Of a stretch of DNA of 64,000 nt, positions 22,164 through 34,224 are shown one piece after another. Origin of the DNA: Silene conica. Lineage: Eukaryota > Streptophyta > Magnoliopsida > Caryophyllales > Caryophyllaceae. A program made the position numbers and the translations under genes. Numbering within the stretch: the stretch's first letter is position 1; every line of letters starts with the position of its first letter. The stretch spans positions 72,445,681 through 72,509,680 of the forward strand of contig CM055315.2 in the NCBI GenBank assembly GCA_029255685.2. The letters run 5' to 3'. The notes below the pieces were generated by a model. It saw only the letters and a list, made by a program, of their open reading frames with translations. It was not told where the DNA came from and ran no database searches.

Positions 22164-23914
22164 TTAAGCGCGTGGAGATCGCCTCGTGTAATGCCTCAAT
22201 GGCAAGTCGTCTTCCAAGTCCATTGAGTCTAGAGACTCATCACCCATGGTTGAATCTTCTTCTCTTGGTGCTTCGGTTTGTTGAAGAAGATGTGAATAGC
22301 CTACATTTTGGAGGGATTGAGAGGAGTAATCTCGGAGGTTGGAAACCATGGAGCGGAAATGAGAGGGCACCTCGCGAGGCATGTTTTGAAGCTCCCTATC
22401 ACATGTCATATGGAGATTGACAAAACCTTGAGCCTAAAACAAAAGAATATTGGTTAAGTGGTAATGGGAAAAAAATAGCTTAAATCAAAAACAATTGCAT
22501 CAAAACAATGTACTTACAAGATATTGTGTTGCTCCAAACGGTACTTGATAGATTGTTTGTTGGTTGGAATGGTTAAGGAATAGTAGTGTGCGCTCTCGGT
22601 ACCAAACCATGTAAGGATCGTAGTATTCCATCTCATTGTTATCTTCCACACCACGGAACCTAATTTGTCCCCTCCTAAGCCACATTGCTATATAAGGTGC
22701 ATGTTTATCCATCCAGTTGCGTGTGTGGGCACCCCTTTTATCAACTTTGTGCAATCTTGGCTCAGTATCACAAGGTCCGAGAATATCTTATTTCCACCCA
22801 AACTGACGAGCCACCCTATTAGGGAAATGCCACTCAACTATGACGAAACATATTAAAGGTGTCATCACAACCCAATCATCCGAGTCATCATGACATAAAG
22901 GAGGCAAAAAAGACAAAATCTGTGGGGTGTACGGTTGCCATGTAAACTGATCTTGTCTCATGGTATCCAAAGCATCCCTATACCCAAGTAGTGTGGTTAT
23001 GGCTTCAGGTCTCTTTCGGTTCACACTTAACCACCTACGGCCCAATGAGTCAATCCGTATCATATGTTGAGAACCCAATGGGTTGGGTCCATGATGAGTA
23101 GCACCTACGGGGCCCATGAGTTGAGGTCGACCTCTTGTAATTCGCTTCTATGCCCATAGTTGTTAAAGAATAAGAGGACCTCCAATATCTTTAGACTTGA
23201 GGTGACTTGCTCTACATAAATTGCGATATAAAGTAGCAAGAAGCCAAGAACGACACTTCCCCAAGAGTAGTTGTCGATGTTGTCCAAATCCCTCAACAAA
23301 GGCAAATAAACAACTTGAATGTCATTTCCACTCTTATCCGGAAACATGATAGTTGCTATTAAGACAAGCAAATAAGCTCTCACATATTGATGTAAAACAA
23401 CATCATTTGCATCTTCCGGAAGTCCGGTAAAGTTCTCCAACAACCATCTTATCCTTAACGTAGCTCCTTTAAGGTCATCGTCACCCGGTGTTTGGCCTAA
23501 GAGCTCATTTATCATTAAAGGCCAATTATAAGCGGTTTTCCCACTAACAACGTCCCCTCTTATCCTTAACCCCAACAACACTTTTACATCTTGCAGGGTC
23601 ACAGTAGCCTCGCCAATACCCAAAGGAAATGAATGGGTTTCCGGCCTCCATCTCTCAACCAACGCACTTATTAAATCCACATTTAACTTGATACCTACGA
23701 TCCTATGAAAAAAGAAAAATTGAGAATCCCTAATGAAATCTACTACACGCTCACTTACCAAAAATACCTTGTGCGATACTATATGTGACCTACATCGGAG
23801 GGATCGATGTTCCCCCCTTCCAATATTGCCTTGCTCATGTGAACCTCTTGTTGGGTGAGAAGTTCCGGGTTGACCGGGCCTGCTTGTTGACGGTGTTCCA
23901 TGAGTCCTACACAT
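22164..23914 (-). pseudogene. Plant mobile domain (PMD) gene of MULE-3
   Basis: PMD proteins include the host factors MAIN and MAIL1, and transposon-borne forms often annotated as 'serine/threonine phosphatase 7 long form'. The core is readable: LISALVERWRPETHSF, EATVTLQDVKVLLGLRIRG, YVRAYLLVLIATIMFPDKSG and DLDNIDNYSWGSVVLGFL. The gene continues in a second frame (23117-22788: PLGSQHMIRIDSLGRRWL, WHFPNRVARQFGW), a third block (22754-22500: YYDPYMVWYRERT) and a last exon (about 22432-22164) after a GTAAGT-to-TTTAG intron. There are about two lesions, near 23110 and 22780. The exon just downstream of the transposase joins it in frame through a 92-nt intron, so this may not be a separate gene. 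Confidence 0.85.
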
Positions 23915-23938
23915 TTCAAAGAGTTACATTAGCATAGA

Positions 23939-26350
23939 TTAAAAACAACAATTAAAAAAATAAAGATAATTACAAGTAGTAGAATACCGTTGAGAATTGT
24001 TAACTCTCATGGTGCAAGTTTTTTTATTGTGGCCTAAACCATAACATAAACTACAGGACACCCTGCTCTTACTCTTCATATCCATTTCATTAAGAAATCT
24101 TTTACTCTTCCGTCTACCTTTTCCCCGTTTACTGAGCTCGTCACACACTATTGTAGGTCCATTGTAAGTACGCCAATAAGCCTCGTATTTCAAAGGGTAA
24201 AATTTACAAGCATATGAGGCCAAATGTTCTCCGGTAGTGTGGTTGATGTCCACAAATTGGGTTGCATTTAACCCTCTTTTTTTACATACGACAATACACA
24301 TGTGAACAAGGATACTTGTATGTTTAAAACTTGTTACAAGTACATGTCCTCTTAGATAAATCAACGGTGTGCAAGTGGTTGCCAAATGATAAGGGTCGTG
24401 AACCTCTACGCGTTGTCACTTGGTACACCCCTCCAACATGGTCAAAAGCTACAACCTTATGGTATGCTCCTTTTTTGCAATTCTGTTCCAACAACGTGGT
24501 GATCTTTGTACTATAATGTAGCCCTTTCATCAACCGTTTCCTTGCCAATTCACGTCGCTCAACAAAATAAGTGTTGACTCTAAAAAAGATACACTTAACA
24601 ACTGCGGTAATTGGAAGAAAACGTGCTCCTTTAAGAACATTGTTAAATGCCCTAGCCAAGTTAGTAGTCAATATTCCATACCTATGTCCACCATCATGAC
24701 CAATTGACCACTTCTCAACTCCGATGTCATACACATATTGTTTTGCCTCAATATTCATCTCACCTTGTCGATTAAATCCAATTTCAAACTTCTTATTTTG
24801 ATATTGCATTGCGGTTGACCCAAACATTTCTTTCACTTGATTATTCCTAAATCTTGTACTAACATTTGAAGTCAAATGACGAATGCAAATCCTATGATAA
24901 GCATAAGGCTCCTCCCACCCACTACCAATTTCACTCATTACTTTCATTATCCCGGCATGTCTATCGGAGATGACACACAACCCATTTCTCTTGGTCACAA
25001 AGGCTCTCATGCAAGCCATAAACCAAGGCCAACTATCGGTATTTTCGGATTGAACAATAGCAAAAGTAACAGGAAAAATCTAATTATTGGCATCAATTGA
25101 CATAGCCGTCAAAATAGTTCCTTTGAACTTTCCATATAAGTGAGTTCCATCAATAGTTAAAACCGGCCGACAATGTTGAAAGCCTTCAATACATGGTTTA
25201 AATGCCGAAAAAACACGCTTGAATATGTGGACATTGGGGTTTGTTGTTGGTGTGGTCGAAAATTGGACAATTGTGCCAGGGTTAGATTCCTTTAAACCTT
25301 GCATGAGACGAGGTAACATTTCATATGATTTATCCCATTCTCCAAATATGTTCTCAATTGCTCTTTGTTTTGCGTTCCAATCTTTCGTGTATGAAATAGT
25401 GTGACCATACTTATCTAAAACGTGAGTAACAACAGAGTTCACCTTATATCCCCAATCTCCCTCAACAAGGTTACGAATCTCATGGCTTATGAAACCTCTT
25501 TCAAATTAAAGTGATCTCGAGGAACCATGTCACAAACACAAGACTCATCATGAGGACCTTTGTATGTGACAATGGTAAAAGATGAACAATGAAAGTCTTT
25601 TTGTGTCGCTCGTAATCGCCAATTGCACGGTGTAGGAGTCCGGCCACATTTGAAGGTTATAGTATGTGGCTTTGACTCGGCAACTTTGAAAAATTGATTT
25701 GCTTTAACACTATAAGACGTCACTTCATCACTTAATGAAGCTTTATTTGGGAACATTTGCCCAACCGCAAACTCCTTCCCTTGTTCATGTTTAACCATAT
25801 TCTCCCAACTTTTCCAACTATTTAATTCATCCTCATCTAATGGATCTAGCTTATTAAACTCAACATTGGGAGTACTATCAAATACAAGATCATCATTACC
25901 ATCCTCTTCATTTTCCAACAAATTATCAAGTGTAGCCAAATCCTCATCAATTTCATCCCCTTCTAAGTTACCATTAAATTCTCCTATCATTAATGTCATT
26001 ACTTTCAAGGGACACAAATTGAGCAACATCATCTATTCTAATAAGAGTACTTGGTGTTGGATTGACAATTTGGCTATTGAAAACTTCAACGAACAAGTCC
26101 ATTGAAAGAGAATTTGAATGTCTTACACTAGCCCATAAACTTTAAAGGCTCCCTCATTGTTAAGGAGTACAACTTTAAAACACCCGGAACTTAGAAATTT
26201 CATCTTCACCCTCAATTGACTACTCAAACTTTGAAAACCAATTCCCTTACATATCTCTTCCACCAAATCAACATATGTCATCTTTGTACTAGCTAAAATA
26301 AAACATTGATTTCCTCCCCTATAAGAAACACATCCATTTTGCTCCAAGAC
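23939..26350 (-). pseudogene. mudrA-like transposase of MULE-3, decayed
   Basis: Blocks in order on the minus strand: an N-terminal region with NGCVSYRGGNQCF (26347); an acidic linker; the MuDR zinc-binding region with FKCGRTPTPCNWRLRA and KGPHDESCVCD (about 25650-25530); the catalytic core with VLTIDGTHLYGK (first Asp), LCVISDRHAG (second Asp) and TTNLARAFNNVLKG, where the expected Glu is Arg; then the SWIM start CTCNKF and the zinc knuckle CSLCYGLGHNKKTC. Roughly five lesions separate these blocks, including loss of an in-frame start. A 5' UTR intron likely begins at about 26718 (AGCAAG, then GTAATT). It pairs with the PMD gene downstream. Too broken to act on its own. Confidence 0.88.
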
Positions 26351-26936
26351 TTCTCCATCTCAATAACAAATGATAGAAAAATCACAAATATTCATTCTAT
26401 ACAAGAAAATTAGACAAATTTAATAAAAATAAAAAATTTCTAAACTAACCATAACCTAATTCTACCCAAAATACATACTAAACATATATTTTAGTGATAG
26501 ATTAACAAACTAACCATAACCTAATTTTACCCAAAAATTTCTAAACTAACCATAACCTAATCCAATTGAAATTTGGGGGGTTTTTGAGGATAAACATAAA
26601 TTAACCTATGAGTGATAGATCTAAGCAAAAAACAACATAATTAACTACAATTAAATCAATATAAGCTATATCTAACAACAAATCAATGTCAATATACAAG
26701 TTTAAAGAAATAAAATTACCTTGCTAATTAGGTTGAATGTGTAAACTCAAATAGAATACCGGAGAGATGGCGGAAAGATGCTTGAGAAAATGGAAATGTG
26801 AGGTAAGATGAGAGAAATAGGTAATTTCAGTCGGATTTAGAGTGTTTGTGAGGAGAGATAAGGGGCGCTATGTTTAGACTGTGGGTGAGAATGAAAGACT
26901 TGCGTGCTTTTGTAAAAAAAAAAATAGACAGCGTAG

Positions 26937-27179
26937 ACACGCCAAACCGAATGGCGGGTTTCTTCCCCATAACATGCCATACCTAATGGCGTGTTTCCCT
27001 TTGGTCATTTTCCAGTAGTTCCTGGAATGGGTTGAAAAAGTTTCTGTATAAACACGCCATTACGTATGGCGTGTTTGTCGCTGAAGACACGCCAATACGA
27101 GTGGCGTGTTTAGGTCTTTTGTTTTTTCAAGTTCCTGCCCCAAATATGCATTATGAACACGCCATTTGTAATGGCGTGT
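26937..27179. repeat. Five short palindromes in the right end of MULE-3
   Basis: Copies of the ACACGCCA...TGGCGTGT palindrome at about 26937, 26971, 27052, 27087 and 27157. They mirror five of the seven copies at the left end. Confidence 0.9.
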
Positions 27180-27291
27180 TTAAGCCTCGAAAAACCCGAG
27201 CCTACGTGGACACCATTTTGACAATTACTTTGAAATCCAACCCAAAACGACAATTACTTTGTTTTTGAGCGGCATTTCAAAAAATCGTTCC

Positions 27292-28009
27292 CAAAAATAG
27301 TTACTTTTTTTTTTGAAAGGAAAAAATCGTTTCATTAATCAAAAGTCTCATGCTAGTTACAACATATGTCAAGAATGACAGGACACAAAACAATTAAAAT
27401 CAAATAAACTACATTCTCGATCAATAAAAAATTTCTAAATTTGATGGGCTCATGAAACGCTTCTGCACATCCTCTAACATATCGCCTTCTACGGCTACGG
27501 CTTTTTACAAAAGGGTTTGTAAATTTTCTAAAGCATTGACAAAAATGAGTTCTTTTGACCAAAATTTTGTAACGAGCAATCTGACAACAATTTTATCTCC
27601 ATAGGATCAACAATGAAGGCACCGATCTTCCACTTAATTCTTGAAGCTCTCAAATAGAGGGGAAAATCTCACCACACGATGAGGACAACTCACCAAAAGC
27701 TGAGGACAAAACTCACCAAAAGGTGAGAATAAAACTCACACAAATTTGAGAACAACACTCACACAAAGGTGAGAATAAGTCTCTAATAAAGGAGAGACAA
27801 TAAGTTATTAGCGTAAAAAAATTACGCTTACCTCCATCAAAATAGGTAGACGGCAGCCCCAAGATGTTGAATTAGGGTTTAAGTTTTTTTAGATAGAGAA
27901 TGAGAGAGGGGGTTGGTTACCAAAATTAGTTACTTAATTACATGATTAACATCACTTAACAAAATTGCGACCTGTTGACGAAGCATGGTCTTAAAATTGA
28001 AATTTTGTT
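27292..28009 (-). other. Probable LINE 3' remnant and AT-rich spacer
   Basis: On the minus strand, sequence at 27600-27310 ends ...TTAATGAAACGATTTTTTCC, then TTTCAAAAAAAAA (poly-T at 27308-27318 on the plus strand). This is the usual shape of a plant L1 3' end. No RT domain was recognised. The rest to 28009 is AT-rich, with CTCACC(A)AAAGGTGAG-type repeats near 27670-27790. Confidence 0.35.
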
Positions 28010-29047
28010 GGGTTATTCTACATGGTAACCCTGTATTTTTTCAAATTCTACGTGGTAGCCCTACTTTTCAGTGAACACACGTGGTAACCCTCAACGTTGT
28101 TAATATGTATTGCCGTGACCCTTAACTTTTATTCCTTTAGTTTTGTCCGTTAAGTATGTGACGTGGTCAATTAAATTTTGAGATTTTCTACAAGGTAACC
28201 CTCTGTTTGTTGTATCCTACAAAATAACCCTCTTTGTTTTTTTACAAAAGAAATAATCTTAAAAATACTCCCTTGTTTCCTCAATTTATTATTATTATTA
28301 TTATGTTTTTCACTCGATTACTCAAAAGAATGTCAACTCTCAATATTATCATCTCTTCAAAGTATCATTACCATAAATCTCCAAAAATCGGGTACAATAA
28401 TTAACAAAGAAATCCACCAATGTTTACAAATAAGTCTCTGCTCCTCAATTGTACCCAACTTTACTGTGTGAATATGTCGAACAATTGAAATCATTATTGC
28501 GTTTACAACATTTTTAGCTTTGGATATATGTTGAGATTTTAAAAACGAAAGTTTTCTTAATTAGATTACCGCTATGAATTAAATTTGGGATTGATTATTA
28601 TAATGCTCGATATATAGTACATTTACTATGATATTTAGAATATTTTATTGAGAGTTTTTATTGATATCGAAGAACGTTTTTATTGAAGTTTTTTTTTTCA
28701 AAACTCGATTTATTGAAGAGTAATGAGGGTGGATTTGACAATTTGGGTGTAATCAAGCAAAATTGTGAAAATAAGATGAATTAAGGGATTATGTTTTTAT
28801 ACACCTCTAATTTGTAGAAAAAGTAAGGTTATGTTGTAGAATTTTTAAAAATATAGTGTTACTTTATAGAAAATCACAAAATTCAATTGACCACGTCACA
28901 TACTTAACGGACAAAACTAACGGAATAAAAGTTAAGGGTCACGGCAATACATATTAACAAAGTTAAGGGTTATCACGTGTGTTCTCTGAAAAATAGGGTT
29001 ACCGTGTAGAATCTAAAAAAACACAGGGTTATCGTGTAGAATAACCC
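28010..29047. mobile_element. Foldback element with about 190-bp inverted ends
   Basis: A 1.04-kb non-coding element. The left end (28010-28200) starts GGGTTATTCTACATGGTAAC, and its inverted partner occupies about 28860-29047. Shared internal blocks include TGACGTGGTCAATT and TTAAGTATGTGACGTGG. The central part is AT-rich without open frames. Flanking 9-mers match only partly, so no clean TSD. Length and long TIRs fit a non-autonomous MULE. Confidence 0.7.
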
Positions 29048-29149
29048 CAATTTATTTATTTTTTCGTTTGGAGGGCAAAGAGGGACCCCGATAAAATAGA
29101 ATATTGTTGATAGCCTGAAGTTCCAGCTTTGTTTCGAGTCTAACTCCGT

Positions 29150-29212
29150 AAATTGTCTTCCTGTACCTGGCAGCAGAGCAAGACGCTCTCAACCGCCTCA
29201 CTTGTACCAAGG
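29150..29212 (+). other. Candidate 5' UTR exon of FHY3/FAR1
   Basis: A less AT-rich segment ending CTTGTACCAAG before GTTCTT, about 1.1 kb upstream of the next candidate exon. It could be a non-coding first exon of the FHY3/FAR1 gene; this rests only on base composition and a donor-like site. Confidence 0.25.
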
Positions 29213-30144
29213 TTCTTTTGCTTCTCTTCTTCCATTTTCACATTTTTAGTATAACAGTTCACCATTTTTGCAAATTTCTTCTTGGATCATGTTTGTCTAT
29301 TGTAGCCTATTTAATTACTTTCACTTGACACTTGAATTATCATCGTCATATTAATAATACACCTCCTAATCTCCTATCCTATATCAATGCTATCTAATTC
29401 GGGTATTACAATTTACAACTGAAATATTTCTTCGTCCAACCCCGTCTCAATTACCTTTCATTAAAATGCCCCTTACAAAGAATATTAAAGTAAACGGGTT
29501 CTTGATGGTGATTAACTGGCTATGGAAGCTCCATTGGGGGATTAATTACCAAGGGTTTTGCTTGTGCTTTTTAACTCAGGATCATGTCACAATTGTGCAG
29601 CCATGATCATGTTTTAGAGTACGGTTAGTAATGCTGGACTTGATATACACATGACCCTCTTCCCTTTTGTCACTTTTGATGTGGAATTCAGGATTGTGCT
29701 TCATCTATGTACTTGGTTTTAAGTTGGGTATATTTAGTAGGCCAGTAGGAGTTCATCTCTCTGTCTGATGTTTCATCGGGTATGACCTTGACTTTTGACC
29801 ATCTTGCTTGCTCTTTCAATTGTTGATTTAGATGGTAGATTAGAAGTTGGTTTTTGGTAGTTTTCAAGGTGTGATTTTGAGTAAAGTGATAACTTTTGGG
29901 GACAACCAACCCAATTTCACTTAAAGACCAATATTTTGGCAGATTTGCAGTGTATGGTTTTTGGCTTTGGGGTGCTTTTCTTGCTGTCCTAAGCAGAAAA
30001 AAATATGAATATAATTTAGAGAGGAACGATTTTGAGCCTGGTTCTATGAAATTGCTGAATTGCCTATGACTTTTGGCCGTATAGGGATAGGCTATGTTAG
30101 TTCGATACTTCACATGAGCTCAACCCATGCTCTACACTTGACCC

Positions 30145-30260
30145 TTGGACATTAGTATGACACTCGGACACTTTATTTTAGACCAAAAACTTGACAATAT
30201 TTTATAAAATAGCCGAGTCGGACTCTTGGGTGAGCCACCATGTCCGACCCTTTTGAACGG
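30145..30260 (-). repeat. Dispersed repeat, upstream copy (inverted to 34225-34345)
   Basis: Contains GTTCAAAAGGGTCGGACATG and TTGTCAAGTTTTTGGTCTAA on the minus strand. The same order appears on the plus strand at 34225-34345, on the other side of the FHY3/FAR1 coding exons. It probably derives from one MITE family. Confidence 0.6.
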
Positions 30261-30292
30261 AGAGTAACACGGGGATAAGTGTTCATTTCTAG

Positions 30293-30384
30293 TGACCTTT
30301 GCCATGAGGAAGAGGAGGATGCTGGTGATGTTGTGTATGAGGATGCTATGGATGTTGAGATGTTTGAAGATGGCGATGGTGAGG
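30293..30384 (+). other. Candidate acidic upstream exon of FHY3/FAR1
   Basis: Lies between TTTCTAG and GTAAGA, and encodes an acidic stretch (EEEEDAGDVVYEDAMDVEM...). Joined to the exon at 30860 it is in frame with the main ATG. The ATG at 30348 would add 22 residues to the protein. Alternatively it is 5' UTR. Confidence 0.4.
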
Positions 30385-30888
30385 GTAAGATAATTAGACT
30401 TAGATTGAGCTTAACTTGTTAAGTGTGCTCATAAGTGGGTTCTAAATGAGTAATATAACTGAAGTGTGGTATGTTTGATTTAATGAAGTTCATTTTTTCA
30501 TTAAGAAATTACATGTTTGAAATGTTTGTAGTATACCATGAGTCTTGGTCTAGTTTTGGTATTTAGTACTTCGTATTAGTTTGTGAATGTTAAGAGTTAA
30601 GGAATGCGTCAGGGTTTTTTTCCGATTTACTAATATTATGCTTGTGTGCATTGGTATTTCTGCTCATGTGGTTGCCAAATTTCTCGAGGTTAATAGTCTT
30701 TTTCACGTTTGTGTATACATCTCTTGTTGCTTTGTCGTAGTTAGGTGTTGTACCTTTTTCCCATCCATTTTGGACTCTTGTTGAAACCTTTTATATTGAT
30801 TGTTATCATCATATTGAATAACAGTGACCTTGTGCACCAAATTTATAACTTTCTTGTAGAGGAACGTTGTTTAGGAGCTTATCCATCT

Positions 30889-33800
30889 ATGGACTTCTTA
30901 TCTATGGATGGTCACCCTAGTATTTCTAGCTGTGTGGTTGATCAAGGAGAAGATGTTCTTCAGGGTGAAGATGATGACGAGAATACAGTTGATCTTGTAA
31001 ATGAGGTACATGATCAAGAAGGAACTCTTAGCTCAGCACCAAACAATCTTTTACTTGAAGGTGACATTGACCTTGGCCCAGACAGTGATCTTCAGTTTGA
31101 GTCTCATGAGGTGGCATACAAGTACTATCAAGAGTATGCCAAATCTATGGGATTTACGACTTCCATTAAAAACAGCCGGCGTTCGAAGAAATCAAAAGAC
31201 TTCATAGATGCAAAGTTTGCTTGTTCCAGATACGGGGTCACCCCAGAATCAGATGCTACCAGCCGACGGTCAAGTGTTAAGAAAACAGACTGCAAGGCTA
31301 GCATGCACGTCAAGAGAAACAAATATGGAAAATGGGTTATTCATGAATTTATCAAGGAACATAACCATGAGCTTTTACCAGCTCTTGCTTATTATTTTCG
31401 TGTTCATGGAAACGTAAAACTTGTTGAAAAAAATAACATTGATATCTTGCATGCTGTTAGTGAACGGACTAAAAAGATGTATGTGGATATGTCAAAACAG
31501 TCTGTTGCATTTCAGATGCTAGAATCGTCTAGGGACATGTTTGCTTCTCAGCTGGATAAGGGAAATCGCTTGGTTTTAGATGAAGGAGATGCTCAGTTTT
31601 TACTCGACTACTTTATGTGCGTAAAGAAAGAGAATCCAAAATTCTTCTATGCAATGGATTTGGATGATAAACAGTATCTTAGAAGTTTCTTCTGGGTTGA
31701 TGCTAAAAGTAGGAGTGATTATATCAGCTTCAGTGATACTGTCTCTCTTGATACGTCATATGTAAGAACCAATGAGAAGTTGCCACTTGTTCTGTTTGTT
31801 GGAGTGAATCATCATCTCCAGGCAATGTTGTTAGGATGTGCCTTAGTTTCAGATGACTTGACGTCAACATTTGTCTGGATAATGAAGACATGGCTCCGAG
31901 CTATGGGAGGGCATGCTCCCAGTGTAATTCTTACCGATCAGCATCCTTCTGTAAAGTCTGCCATCGAGGAAGTGTTCCTTAATACACGCCATTGTTATCA
32001 TCTTTGTAATGTTCTTGAGAAAATTCCTAGAAATCTTCAGCACGTCATTAAGCGTCATGAAAATTTTGTTGCAAAATTGAACAAGTGCATATTCAAGTCA
32101 TGGACAGATGAACAATTTGAATTAAGATGGTGGAAGATGGTTGGTAGATTTGACCTTCAGGAAGATGAATGGTTTAGGTCATTGTATGAAGATCGTAAGA
32201 AGTGGGTTCCTCTATATATTGGTGATACATTCTTAGCCGGAATGTCATCTTTACATCAAGCAGAAAGTGTTAATTCTTTCTTTGATAAATATATACAAAG
32301 GAAGCTTACTTTGAAAGAGTTTGTGAAACAATATGGTTTGATTCTACAGAATAGGTATGAAGAGGAGGCTATAGCAGATTTTGACACATGGCACAAGCAA
32401 CCTGCCTTAAAATCTCCTTCACCGTGGGAAAAACAAATGTCAACCATGTACACCCATGCAATATTCAAAAGATTTCAGGTTGAAGTTCTAGGTGTAGTCG
32501 GATGCCATCCTAAGAAGGAATTGGAGGATGAAAATTCCACTACATATCGAGTGGAAGACTGTGAAAAGGATGAAACTTTTTTCGTAGTATGGGATGAAGG
32601 GAAGTCCCAAGTATCTTGTTTATGTCGTTCATTTGAGTACAAAGGTTTTTTGTGTAGGCATGCAATGCTTGTTCTCCAAATTTGTGGTATCTCCAGCATA
32701 CCAGCTCAGTACATACTGAGGAGATGGACAAAAGATGCAAAAGCTGGGCAAATAATGGTAGAAGGGACTGAGCAACTGCGAACTAGGGCGCAACGGTATG
32801 TAGCCTTGTCTAGGCAAGCCATTGAATTGAGTGAGGAAGGATCTCTCACACAAGAAAGTCACAACATTGCTCTACGTGCTCTGGTGGATGCACTAAAAAA
32901 CGGTATATGTATCAACAACACAAATAAAAGTGCCAATGGTGTTGGAAATGATGCTCTTGGTGCTCATTATGTTGAAGGATACCACAAAAATATGTCCACC
33001 AGAAGAAGTAAAAAAAAGAATGCAGTAAAGAAGAGAAGGGTATGTGGAGAGTTAGCGCTTACTCTTATTTGAGATAGTGGAATCCTAATGCAGCATAGTT
33101 ATAACTAGTCTTATTTTGCAGGTATCATCAGAAAAAGATATGTTTCTGGTTGACGGCCTTGACGCAGAGCATGACAACTTGCATCGAATGGTCTGCCCCA
33201 TATCCTTCACATTTACATAGCATTGATATAGTATTGTATAGCTTAACCTAACGTAGTCATCATGAGAAAAATTTGCTGCATTTTTAAATTTATTTTTACT
33301 GTAATAAAAAGGGGATTATTCTTTTGAATGAACTTATTTTTTATTTTCTTATGGGTGTTTGTAGGACAGTCTTGGTTCTGAGGGCATATCTCTTAATACT
33401 TACTATGGCTCGCAGCAAAATGCTCAAGGACTGGTACGGTGCTTCTAATCTTTGGCTTGTGCATACCAATTAAGATGTTAAAGCGTCTGCAGATAATTTG
33501 AACTAATGAAATTGCAGGTACAGCTAAATTTAATGGAGCCACCACATGAAAGTTATTATGTTGATGATGAAAGCATGCAAAGTCTGGTATGTCGATATCA
33601 TGGTGAAATGGTGGATGTCATATCATTTAATGTACTTCATTTTTTATCTTCAAATTCTTTACCTGTTTTTTGTTGTGGTAGGGACAATTGAATTCTATGG
33701 GACAAAACCATGAAGGTTTTTTTGAAGCTCAACAGAGTGTACATGGGCTGGTAGGGTTTGAATTATATGCTGTTGATAGAGAGAGCCATGTTTTTTTTTG

Positions 33801-34030
33801 TCTTTCACAATATTGAATCACTGAATTACAGTTTGATTATTTTTAGGGACACATGGAGTTTCGGTCTTCAACTAGCTTTTCGTACAGTCTAGAGGTAACT
33901 TTACTAGCTGCTGTTTAATTGTTGACGAATAGTAATGTTAAATAAATCTCACTTGGTTTATCGGTGTCTAATATAACAGGATGAACATAACTTGAGATCT
34001 ACAGAGTTGCATAGAGATGCTCCAAGATAA
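30889..34030 (+). CDS. FHY3: FHY3/FAR1 transcription factor (domesticated MULE transposase)
   Basis: FHY3 and FAR1 are nuclear transcription factors for phytochrome A signalling that evolved from a MULE transposase. Seven exons in phase 0: 30889-33039, 33122-33190, 33365-33433, 33518-33586, 33682-33750, 33847-33894 and 33980-34030, giving 841 residues, close to Arabidopsis FHY3. Features are a FAR1 zinc-binding domain (C112, C135, H158/H160), a transposase-derived core (D288 in SLDTS, D350 in ILTDQ, E459 in AESVNSFF), a SWIM finger (C577-x-C579...C589-x-H591) and a basic stretch, TRRSKKKNAVKKRR. The tail, with VQLNLMEP, GQLNSMG and ELHRDAPR, matches the FHY3/FAR1 C-terminus rather than other FRS members. 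All splice sites are GT-AG and no lesions were seen. I cannot separate FHY3 from FAR1. An upstream in-frame exon may add 22 residues. Confidence 0.93.
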
Positions 34031-34224
34031 CTAAACTAAGAGTCCTGTAATTCTCAACTTGTAGATGCTTGTGCACTGTACAGTCGCTAATTTGTACGAG
34101 GTAACAATGCAGTCGAAAGTATTTATAGTAGGCGTGCAACAGTTTTTTGTATGATTTTGTTTTGACTTTAAAAATTGATTAAACTTTCCTGATACTTTAA
34201 TTGGAGACTATGTGACTTAGACTC
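34031..34224 (+). other. FHY3/FAR1 3' UTR and flank
   Basis: AT-rich sequence directly after the TAA at 34028-34030. No separate feature was recognised. Confidence 0.5.

Larger units (their letters stand above)
21157..27291. mobile_element. MULE-3: transposase plus plant mobile domain (PMD) element
   Basis: A 6.1-kb MULE with TIRs of about 360 bp (left 21157 to about 21530, right about 26930 to 27291), roughly 90% identical by eye. The outer end reads GGAAC(A/G)ATTTTTTGAAATG. The flanking 9-mers CAAAATTAG and CAAAAATAG differ at one base, compatible with an old 9-bp TSD. Both genes are on the minus strand in tandem: mudrA-like transposase (26350-23939), then PMD (23914-22164). A small solo LTR (21795-21996) is nested downstream of the PMD gene. 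Confidence 0.88.
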
